Below are positions 54,701-64,000 of a stretch of DNA of 64,000 bases, in pieces. The stretch covers positions 190,488 to 254,487 of the forward strand of contig CAJJDP010000046.1 in the NCBI GenBank assembly GCA_905182995.1, written 5' to 3'. The notes below the pieces were generated by a model. That model searched no databases. It had not been told where the DNA came from and was given only the letters and a program-made list of their open reading frames with translations. The position numbers and the translations under genes were made by a program. The DNA comes from Paramecium octaurelia (lineage: Eukaryota > Ciliophora > Oligohymenophorea > Peniculida > Parameciidae). How positions within the stretch are numbered: position 1 is the first letter of the stretch; every line of letters begins with the position of its first letter.

Positions 54701-55879
54701 GAATGCATTAACTATGATTCTTTAGACACCCATTATATCATAAGTGAAAAGTACAAATTTGTGTTTTATTATTAGAAATAATAATTTCATCTATAATGGA
54801 GTGTTTAACAATGGTAAAAAGGTTGGTAGATGGAATTAATTTTATTGGAATTATTCAGAACTTAAATTAATGTATGATATTAACTTAATAAAATTAAAGT
54901 GGAGGTGGATCTTATCAAATGTGTGGTGATGAGATCAAAATAGGAATGTGGATTGAGTTTAGAGTGTTGTCCTCTGGAGAGTTTGTTACTGATTAAGGTC
55001 AATATGAATATGGGAAAAAAGTTGGTTTGTGGTAAATTTTATACAAAGATGAGTAGATGTAACAATAATAATTAACCAATTTAGTGGGGGCGGATAATAT
55101 GATGAAAGAGGCATAGAAAAAATTGGAAATTGGATTGAGGTGAATGAAGGATATTATCAATATTTCCAAGTTGTTGATATTGGTGAATATTAAAGTGGTA
55201 AAAAGGTAGGTAAGTGGGAAATTTATTTAAGGAAAGTTTAGAATTAAAAATTTTAATTGATGTAATTATTAACAATATAAATAGTGGGGGTGGAGTTTAT
55301 GATTTTGATTCATCAATGAAAACTGGCTAATGGATTGAGGTAGACGAAAATTTTAAGATCGATAGTCAATTCATATAAAAAGGCTAATATCAAAATAATT
55401 AAAAAATTGGGAGATGGGACATTTTATTTAGAAATAAAGATGATATTTATTTTGAAAAATTGTAAATCTCATTTATATAATTAGTGGAGGAGGAATGTTA
55501 GATGAATGTGGTGATGGATCCAAGTAAGGAAAATGGATTGAGATAGATTTGTAATTTGGGAATGATATATTCTATTTTCTTGGTGAATACAAAAATAGTG
55601 TTAAAGTAGGATTGTGGAATACTTATTGTTATGATAAGGAGAAAAAGCAAAATAGAATAATGTAAAATATTCGTTTATCGTATTATTAGTACTTTAGGAG
55701 TTTATGATTATAATTAGAGTGGGATAAAGATAGGGAAATGGATTGAGTTAAAAAAGGATATATTTGGCTATAGTTAATCCCTCAGTGGTGAATACAAAAA
55801 CGACAAAAAAGTGGGCATTTGGGAGGTAAAGGGGTTTAATAATCCAGAAATAAGGTTTGAAATTTCTTTTGATATTTGA
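51771..55879 (+). CDS. Giant MORN_2-like repeat protein with modular exon-intron units
   Basis: A protein of roughly 1,200 residues. After a unique N-terminus (about 51771-52000) come about 17 repeats of the form SGGGxYDExGxKxGxWIELxD, QVxYKGEYxNGKKVGKWDI, which resembles MORN_2 repeats (PF07661). Each genomic unit is about 190-205 bp. Most units contain one 23-28-nt intron at the same place, just before the Gly-rich start, usually in the same codon phase (AT|GT...AG|T GGA GGT). Two atypical units (about 53690-53880 and 54290-54490) share an extra intron and the sequence GCLNYDL. Function unknown; MORN repeats often mediate membrane or cortex contacts. Confidence 0.8.
52300..55690 (+). repeat. 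Tandem exon-intron repeat array inside the MORN_2-like gene
   Basis: About 17 direct repeats of about 200 bp. Gly-rich unit starts recur near 52311, 52500, 52710, 52910, 53110, 53312, 53513, 53700, 53908, 54115, 54300, 54507, 54896, 55080, 55283, 55485 and 55690. Units are diverged in base sequence but conserved in protein pattern and intron place. Confidence 0.8.
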
Positions 55880-56653
55880 ATAATACAATAAATTAATTTA
55901 GTATATTAAAATATATCAGAATAATTGATTTCAAAAATAACCTGACATCCATTCATAAAATCAAATGAAAGGAAAATTCGATAAATATTATGATTGCTTT
56001 ATTCTAGAAGGTTTATGAAGAAAATATCAATGAAGAAATAATATAAGAGAAATTGTATTTTAAATTTCTTATTTAATGCTTGCAGAATTATCCATAAAAA
56101 ATGCTTAATAATCTATGAAATGAATAGAAATTGCCATTTTTGAATCAATAATTTTGTTTCTAAAATCATAATATACAATTAGAAGGTCTAGAATGTTAAA
56201 ATATTAAAATTTAATATTTCTGATATTTGACTGATTTCTATTTATCACTGAGATATAAATACATTTTTGGCATTAAATATTTCAATAAAAAATATATTAA
56301 ATAAAACAATACTAATTTTAGTAAAATTTATATATGAATAAGAAATATTAGTTAATTTTTCCAGGAGAAGTTCTCTAAAAAGTATCATCTAACGTAAACC
56401 TTGAAATGTAATAACATTATGTCTTGGCTTTTATTAAAAAGTTGACCAGACAAAAACTCCTCTCTTTCTTCTTATTAAGTATTATTTCTGCTCAAATTAT
56501 ATCAAATCTACTTCTAGTATACTATTTTTATATTTAGTTAACCTACTCTTAAGAATAAATTAATTATCAAAGACCTACCTTAAATTGTCTTTTTTGGTCA
56601 TTTATTTTTCTCTTTTATTTGAAAATGGCTTTTAATAATATTATTTTTAACTA
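55880..56653. other. Intergenic region, no gene seen
   Basis: About 770 bp of AT-rich sequence between two plus-strand genes. No frame, RNA gene or repeat is supported. Confidence 0.55.
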
Positions 56654-57843
56654 ATGAAATGCCCATTTCCTAACCACAGATCACAAGTTGAAAGATTTTG
56701 TATAAATCTAACCTGTTGTGAAATGTCGCGCTTATCTTGCAATGAATGCTATCAATAAAGCTTCCATTGTGGTCATCAAAAAGATTAAGATTTAATTACT
56801 AATTTACCTGGTTTCATAGAAAATATATCAAATTAATGTGAAAAGGATGTAATTAAGATACTTGGGGATCTAGGAGATAAAATAGCATTACTTTTTTTTT
56901 CAATAAAAGATAAAATTAGGCTCTAATTTTAAATATCATCATCAAGATTATAGAACCTAAATAGCAATTAAATAAACTAAATGCTAAGCTAACTAATGGA
57001 ATTAAACAATGTTAAAACAGAACTGACAGAAATAGAAGTTATAGCACAAAATCTATTAGATGTGTTAAACCAAAAATTAAAAAACCTTGGGTCTAAGGAA
57101 AATGGTTATTAGCAACCGTCTTGCTAATAATCTGCTGAAGCAATAAACTATTTCATTGAAGGTAAATCTTTTCTATAAATTAGGTTTGAATTTATTTTCA
57201 AAGGGAGATTACCTGCAAGCCTTAACATCTTTTAATACTTCATTAAAGTTCAACCCAAATGATATAGATGTAATGTTATGGAAAGGTAAAAATTACAATT
57301 AATTAGGTGATTGTTTATTTTTTAATAACTAATTTAATGACTCTCTTATGTAGTTTAGATAAGTTTGGAAATTAGATTCGACTAACAGTAAATCCTTGCA
57401 AGGAATAGGTATGCTTTTATATCATAGAAAATAGGAGATTCCCTATATAGGTTACAATAATACAAAGAATCGATCGATTGGCTTGATTAGGCGTTAAATT
57501 ATAATCCTTAAAATGTGTAGGCATTATCAAAGAAAGGTATTGAATTTAGTAATTTTATTTAGGAGACTGTTTAAAGTAATTGAAAAAATATTAAGAAGCT
57601 GTTACTTTCTATGAAAAAGCCTTAGGTGAGAAACCAGATGATTTTTGGATATTATAATCAAAAGGTTTATAATTGGAAATATCTTAGGGTCATGTTTAAT
57701 AATGAAAAAATTATAAGAGTATATAATCTCTTCAATAATTTTCAGAAGCCATAGCTTGTTATGAGAAAGCCTTAATTTTAAACTAAAATAATCAAATAGT
57801 ACAATAATGGAAGGAGCAATGTGAGATGAGTTTGAAAAAATGA
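56654..57843 (+). CDS. Zinc-finger (B-box-like) and TPR protein
   Basis: A 363-residue protein with four introns (22, 26, 26 and 24 nt). The N-terminus (CPFPNHRSQVERFC, SCNECYQQSFHCGHQ) is a Cys/His zinc-binding module like a B-box. A coiled coil spans about residues 85-155. The C-terminal part has TPR units: KGDYLQALTSFNTSLKFNPN, LYRLQQYKESIDWLDQALNY, KKYQEAVTFYEKAL and QFSEAIACYEKALILNQN. This zinc-coil-TPR layout is a large family in Paramecium as I recall, of unknown role. The last exon from 57728 recurs at 58704. Confidence 0.85.
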
Positions 57844-58702
57844 CTCATAATAAAAAGAAATGTGAAAAGTTAAAAATTGATACAATATTATCTTATCACA
57901 TTTTGATTACTATTATCGTCTTATATTTGTTTTTAAGGTCACTTAGTTTTTCATATAGTCGGCAAGCCAACTATTCTTTTTAAAAATAGGTCCTACTAAT
58001 ATGGATTTTCACATTCATATCACATTATTTGAGTTTAGCATCATAAAGTTAGTTAATATATTCAATAAACTCTTTAAAAGCCTCGAGTTATAACAATATG
58101 AATCAAGTGCAATCAAAGTTTATCCTTAAAAAATGAAAAATGTAAAATGTATAATTATTTTCAACTTCAATAAAATATAATTAAAAATAAATTTGTTTAT
58201 ACAATTTTAGTTATAAATTTGACTTCAAATGGGACTTTAGTGTATTATTCTTGCAATATTTTCATTATTTAAAAATGAGAGCCATTTCTTATATGCATTA
58301 AAAGGGATAAAGAAAAATTACTAGAGCCTAATTGTAAAAATAACATCAAATAAAATTTAATTTTTAATATTTTGATAGTTAAACCATTTATTGCAAAATT
58401 TTATTTTTGATTTAGGCTCAGTATCAATTGTCATTCTATTTTACTGAATCTGAATTTTGAGTAATAAGATAATAGACTAGATAAATTAATTACTAAGAAA
58501 ATTACAGACTATAGGTTTTGTTGTTGTAAAAAAGAATAATCCTTTTGAAATCATCTTTCAAGTCTAAATAAAAAAGAAAAATGAATATCAAGTACTTAGA
58601 TATTGTTGATCTTTTTCAACTTATTATATTTACCTTACAATATTAAAAATTGTTTATTTTAATTAAGCGAATTCATTTGATCTAAATAAACCATTTTTAA
58701 TA
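57728..58702 (+). repeat. Direct repeat 2, copy A
   Basis: A 975-bp segment ending at the base before the N at 58703. It recurs at an offset of 976 bp without any difference that I could find. It holds the last 116 bp of the TPR gene and 859 bp of 3' flank. Confidence 0.93.
57844..58702. other. Intergenic region, no gene seen
   Basis: About 860 bp of AT-rich sequence downstream of the TPR gene, repeated at 58820-59678. No gene is supported in either copy. Confidence 0.55.
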
Positions 58703-58703
58703 N

Positions 58704-58819
58704 CTCTTCAATAATTTTCAGAAGCCATAGCTTGTTATGAGAAAGCCTTAATTTTAAACTAAAATAATCAAATAGTACAATAATGGAAGGAGCAATGTGA
58801 GATGAGTTTGAAAAAATGA
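58704..58819 (+). pseudogene. Duplicated 3' end of the TPR gene (probably an assembly artefact)
   Basis: The last 116 coding bases of the TPR gene, ending at the same TGA (58817-58819), with no upstream part because the copy begins at the N. It should be merged with the gene at 56654. Confidence 0.85.
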
Positions 58820-59678
58820 CTCATAATAAAAAGAAATGTGAAAAGTTAAAAATTGATACAATATTATCTTATCACATTTTGATTACTATTATCGTCTTAT
58901 ATTTGTTTTTAAGGTCACTTAGTTTTTCATATAGTCGGCAAGCCAACTATTCTTTTTAAAAATAGGTCCTACTAATATGGATTTTCACATTCATATCACA
59001 TTATTTGAGTTTAGCATCATAAAGTTAGTTAATATATTCAATAAACTCTTTAAAAGCCTCGAGTTATAACAATATGAATCAAGTGCAATCAAAGTTTATC
59101 CTTAAAAAATGAAAAATGTAAAATGTATAATTATTTTCAACTTCAATAAAATATAATTAAAAATAAATTTGTTTATACAATTTTAGTTATAAATTTGACT
59201 TCAAATGGGACTTTAGTGTATTATTCTTGCAATATTTTCATTATTTAAAAATGAGAGCCATTTCTTATATGCATTAAAAGGGATAAAGAAAAATTACTAG
59301 AGCCTAATTGTAAAAATAACATCAAATAAAATTTAATTTTTAATATTTTGATAGTTAAACCATTTATTGCAAAATTTTATTTTTGATTTAGGCTCAGTAT
59401 CAATTGTCATTCTATTTTACTGAATCTGAATTTTGAGTAATAAGATAATAGACTAGATAAATTAATTACTAAGAAAATTACAGACTATAGGTTTTGTTGT
59501 TGTAAAAAAGAATAATCCTTTTGAAATCATCTTTCAAGTCTAAATAAAAAAGAAAAATGAATATCAAGTACTTAGATATTGTTGATCTTTTTCAACTTAT
59601 TATATTTACCTTACAATATTAAAAATTGTTTATTTTAATTAAGCGAATTCATTTGATCTAAATAAACCATTTTTAATA
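58704..59678 (+). repeat. Direct repeat 2, copy B (probable assembly duplicate)
   Basis: Starts at the base after the N at 58703 and repeats 57728-58702. Unique sequence continues after 59678. The flush contact with the N suggests two contig ends that overlap but were not merged. Confidence 0.93.
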
Positions 59679-59880
59679 TATATAATTTATACTTTTTGCA
59701 CTTATGCATTATAATTGATATTTCAAATAGGGTTCTTGAATTAGACGATTAAAAAAACGATAGGATAATAAAAATAATTTAATAAACAATGATTAAGGTA
59801 GACGTAAAATTTTCAAAAATATTAAGAAGTTTGAAGATTAAAAATTAAAATATTTAATGCATTACTATAAAATAAATAAC

Positions 59881-60397
59881 TCATCTTCTTTATTAAGGTT
59901 GCTTTTAAGGATATGATTTTCCTCTTGGTTTTTAATTTTACGCTTTTCTTTATTATTTTTATTCATTTATCTTTTATTATTTTTACTATTATTGCTACTC
60001 ATCTACTTTAGATTCAAAAATTACATATCTCAGCTTCCTCTTAAGCTTTTTTCTCAGCATCAGGATTCTTAAATATCAATATTACTATTCATACCAATCT
60101 AAAATACTTAATTGAATTTCCCTTAATGAGTAATTCTTTGATTCCATGAAATGAATTCCCATCCTGATAAAGATAATAAGAGTATTATTTACTTTTGAAG
60201 TATGCTTAACATTTGTCAATTTAACATTCATAAACTTATCTAATAATTCTAAATTACCATCATATGTATCTCCAGCTTTAACTTCAATTACCTATACTTA
60301 TCAATCTTTTAAATATACCACTTCTGATCCTTTAGCTGTTAACAATAAACTCAAAGGGAACTAGAATAATGATGAAAGTTTTTACAATATTTATCAT
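59881..60397 (-). CDS. LSm4 (Sm-like protein)
   Basis: A 128-residue protein with five introns of 22-29 nt, unusually dense for its size. The Sm1 motif is VIEVKAGDTYDGNLELLDKF followed by MNVKLTNVKHTSK; the Sm2 motif is IKGNSIKYFRL. The N-terminal FPLSLLLTAKGSEV matches LPLSLLKTAQNHPM of LSm4, which separates it from other LSm proteins. LSm4 belongs to the LSm2-8 ring on U6 snRNA and the LSm1-7 decapping ring. The C-terminal tail is Gln/Lys-rich, with no run of RG repeats as in animal LSm4. Start at ATG 60395-60397. Confidence 0.92.
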
Positions 60398-60441
60398 TAA
60401 ATAAAAGTGTGTATAATTATATTAAATAATACTATATTAAG

Positions 60442-61607
60442 TCAGACCTCTGTTTCACTTTCTTTCTCTAATTTATAAAGTCTGAACTTCTCATTCGAGT
60501 TATAATGTTTTATTAATTCAGTTTCTTTTTATAAAACATTTTATCCTTCAATTTACAAATTACAAAGGTCTTCCCCTATTGTTTAGACTGTTTTATGGAG
60601 AGGCAATTTAAAGATATTTATTTAACTTAAACTGCTGTTTCTTCTAAATCCACTTTTGGAAACAGAAGTAGACTATTGTTAATTTCTTATTATTTCAATT
60701 GGTTTGTTCGAGGAATCAACATAATAAGTATTTTAATTGAATGGATCTTGATATGCACTTCTTTTTTTCTCTCTCTCCTCCTAAGATAATTATCTAGATT
60801 GCCCTAAATTATCCCTTAATGTCATATACCATTCAGAAGCCCTTGCAGTACCTTCTAATTGTTTTAAGGCTTAAAAATGTTCAATTTATTCAACTTTTTC
60901 ACGAAATACTATAATAAACTCAGATTCATTACAAGTTGATTTTCTAATGACAGAATCATACTCATATTTTTTTGATTTTCTTGCTGCTTCTTCAACTTGT
61001 TATTCCCAAATTTATTGTTATTATTAGAATTTTGTTAAAGCTTTTGTTTGTCTAAGTTGATTATTTTTATCATTTAGCCTTTTTAAATCTTCCTCGATTT
61101 CATTATTCATTTTTATTCTATCCTATTATGGTTATTTGTTATACTTCTGTCTTTTTAACAAAATCTAATAAAAACTGCTGAGACACTATTTAATAATCCT
61201 TTTATTTTTTTAATTTTTATTCCTGATTTTATTCGGAACTGATAAATAGAGATTTCTGAGAAGAATTCCTAAGAGTTATTCTCTTAGCAAACATTTTTGT
61301 AGAATTCGACGAATTGTATTATGAATTTTGTTGCTTTTATATTGTTTCAAATTATTCTCTTTATTTCAAAAATTATTCGAGCTTGCCAACAATTTATCTT
61401 TATTGCAAATTTTATTACTAACCTACTGAGAATTTAATGAATATATTAAAATACCATGAAGAAATCTAAGTTGGTCTCCTTAATATTAATATAAAAGTTA
61501 CCATTAAAAATATTTTAAGTTTATTCTCTTTCTTTAAGTGGAGAAACGCTGTCAAATTTCTTTAAAACATACATTTTCTTTTTCTTATCCAGGGATATTT
61601 CCGTCAT
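60442..61607 (-). CDS. Coiled-coil protein, unknown
   Basis: A 363-residue protein after removal of introns of 23, 29 and 22 nt. Residues about 35-100 are Gln-rich helix; a second helix (EIEEDLKRLNDKNNQLRQTK) precedes the ordered segment LEGTARASEWYMTLRDNLGQ. The C-terminal third is Ser/Asn-rich. No membrane segment or catalytic motif. It lies 44 bp upstream of LSm4 on the same strand. Possibly cytoskeletal; no family recognised. Confidence 0.65.
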
Positions 61608-61765
61608 CAAAATCAAATTATTGTTTTAAAATAAAAAATTATTATGTTTCAATTGAAATTTATTTGAAAATCTTGCTTCTATAACAAAATTGTTTATTGA
61701 TATGCTTAAAATAATAAATAAGTAATGATTGATGTTGTATTTTATTATTGCATAATTAAAAACAT

Positions 61766-64000
61766 TCATAAAATTTTATTTCTTATGTCTTCAAGTTTCT
61801 TTATTATGTCGGCTGGAGTCCTATCAAATTCTTCTGCAACAGTTCTCTATTTGTTATATTACATATTTCCAAATTATTCACACAAATCTCCATCTATTAT
61901 AGACTAAAGAGTTCATAAATGAGATATATTTACTTTGCAAGGTCCATAGGCAGATCTAAATTACATATGATCCCTTCCAGATAGAGGTTGATGCTCAACT
62001 CTAAGATACATTTCAAGATGGAGGAAGAAATCAATATCCTCTTTATTATCGAATGGATAAAGTGCTGCAATTGATCCCATGGAAGTTCCATAGACAACTA
62101 CTTCGGAACTGGTGGATACTAATGCTATTTTTTGGAGACTGGTGATGACTTCACCTACGTAAAAATTGCAAATTTAATCCATTTTGAATGGAGCTCCATT
62201 CATACAACCTTGATCCATTTTCATTTTATATTCATAAGGATGCTCCTCTTATTCTTCATCAATATCTAAAGGTACTCTGCTAACAAAAATGTTCTCAAAT
62301 TTATCTCCAGCAATAACAGTATGATAATCTAGTACAGTACTTGCAGTTACATATCTAGGTAGTATATCATCTGCCAATTCCATAAATGTCTGGTCTCTAA
62401 TATTATATCTAAGAAGATGAATAGAATCAGCAACTTCAGCCACGTAAATTCTATCCTCTTTGACCATGATTGAAGTAATAAATGAATTCAGATTTTTGAT
62501 TTCTGCCTTCTTCAAAATTCTTTGATTTCCCATCTCATAAACTCTTAAATTGCAACCAGCTCCAACTAGTAATCTCCCTCTCCATGCAGCCAAAGCATAC
62601 GGGATTTCATCAATTTGTGTTGAGTGCTTTAACTTTAAAGTCTTATTATCATAGACAAATGTATGTATGAATCCTGCACTGAAATTCCTAGTAGGTTCAT
62701 TCACTAGATCTTTTACTGTTCCTACACAAACATATTACTCTGGATAACCAGCAAATTAAATATAACAAATAGAACACGCGTGCTAATTCTCATAGAATTG
62801 ATGAACATTAATAGTTTCCAATTTAGTGGCATCGACTATTCGAATCAATGATGCCCATTTATATTGTTCAGCTTGAATTTAATTCCATTGTTCTGGTATT
62901 TCTTAAGTCTAGTAGACTTCTTATACCTTTTATTAAACATTGTTATAAGATCGATTGTCAGATTCAATAATGAATATAGCCTTGCTAGGTTCATGAAAAA
63001 TCATTTTTCTGGGTGAATATGTCAAATCTAATGACTACTAATTAAATATTTCACCAAATCTCTCTGGCATGATGATTCGTAAAGTACTTTAATTAGTACC
63101 AACAATACCTTAAAATTCTTTAGCAAGGAATGCTGAAGCATAATCCAAATAATCATAAGATAATGGTTGCATGAATATTCGACCACTATTATTATAACAT
63201 AACCATGATCTAGACGACAATGCCAACATCGCCTATTGTTAATTAGCATTAATTCTGAGACATTTCACAGGCTTTGTTCCTAAATATCTTGTCCTAGTGT
63301 CAGACAATCCTCCTGACAATTAATCAACTGAAGTTCTCATTAGAAGACCATTATTTAACCCTATAAATAAAAATAACTATTTAGTAAAACTTTATTAACC
63401 TTCCTATTCAGAAGCCATCTCCATCATACATAAGCTCTCAGCCTCACTGGGCAATGCTTACATTGCTCCTCTTTCAAAACAAGATTCAGGTTCTAAACTC
63501 AATAATCTAATAGTCTAATCACTCAAAGCCACACACAAAAATTTGCACCTCTATCTTCCCTCCTCAATAGGGCCCAATTCTAAGGCTTTAATCTCATTAT
63601 CCATTTAATCCTTTGTAATTTCTATCAAATTTCCTTAAAAACTTGTAGTATCCAATTCAAAATAATATACATCACCTCCAGCTAAGGCGAATGCTACTTA
63701 TTTTTCATTTGAAACTCCCTTAATTACCTTACCATCTATAATATAATCAGTAGGGGGCTTATTCTTTCTAATATGTCGATATCCATTTGTTAATATTTGA
63801 ATTTAGGAATCATCAATCAATGTTCCTACATGAATTGTTTGTTTTGTTCCCTCCAATCCAGTATCATGAACTTGCTCGACTTTTTCTCCAATTTTTAACA
63901 CTAGAGTTTTATTAATATATGATATCACAATATATTTATGGACTGGGTCTTCATATCTTTCCTTTAAAGTCCAAATTCCTAATGGTTTTGCTTACAAATT
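61766..64000 (-). CDS. Splicing factor SF3B3 (SF3b130/Rse1), C-terminal part
   Basis: WD40-like beta-propeller scaffold of the SF3b complex in U2 snRNP, related to DDB1 and CPSF160. The gene continues past the right window edge. The visible C-terminal two-thirds include VCVGTVKDLVNEPTRNFSAG, AAWRGRLLVGAGCNLRVYEM, DRIYVAEVADSIHLLRYN, AGDKFENIFVSRVP and, at the end, IDGDLCEQFGN, EEFDRTPADIIKKLEDIR. These match SF3B3 closely. An intron at 61904-61933 precedes the last exon, and one or two more lie near 63360-63400. Confidence 0.95.

Noticed and set aside
60740-60780. Apparent +1 frameshift in the coiled-coil gene near a GA/A-rich run
   Set aside because: Careful recount of the GAGAGAG and A-run bases shows one continuous frame from ATG to TGA.

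Overview
This window looks like macronuclear DNA of a Paramecium-type ciliate. Almost every gene can be read only if TAA and TAG mean glutamine and TGA is the sole stop. Genes are interrupted by tiny introns, mostly 19-36 nt with GT at the 5' end and TAG at the 3' end. Intergenic gaps are mostly short and AT-rich, and genes lie on both strands as divergent, tandem and convergent neighbours. I read the genes by joining these introns; for most genes the spliced length is an exact multiple of three, and that is the main check on the models.

Left part (1-22.9 kb): condensin CAP-H (partial), an ArfGAP, a BAH-PHD chromatin reader, a DHHC palmitoyltransferase, two small unknowns, a TLDc/MEAK7-like protein, a SHIPPO-repeat axonemal protein, a possible cysteine-protease-like protein, a polytopic membrane protein, a RING-H2 protein, a secreted alpha-amylase, an S49 (SppA-like) peptidase, a DYRK kinase and several unknown low-complexity proteins.

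Middle (22.9-42 kb): the spliceosomal helicase Prp22/DHX8, an NDR kinase, two NEK kinases flanking an SCP/FCP1-like phosphatase, a SIN1-like TORC2 candidate, a PH-domain kinase, coiled-coil and unknown proteins, and a MARCH-type RING-CH protein.

Right part (42-64 kb): a GYF-domain protein with an eIF4E-binding motif, an EF-hand coiled-coil protein, SF3B6, a membrane-anchored START protein, a tail-anchored UBE2J2-like E2, a secreted protein, a roughly 17-unit MORN_2-like repeat gene in which most repeat units carry their own intron, a zinc-finger/TPR protein, LSm4, a coiled-coil protein and SF3B3 (partial). Four spliceosome genes (Prp22, SF3B6, LSm4, SF3B3) lie in 41 kb.

Two exact direct duplications (1,346 bp and 975 bp) each abut a single N. 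They are most likely unmerged contig overlaps, so one copy of each should not be counted as a gene. The most interesting biological signals are the modular exon-intron repeat gene at 51.8-55.9 kb, introns that appear to end in GAG, and the GIGYF-like protein. I saw no tRNA, rRNA, CRISPR array, transposon or virus-like element.
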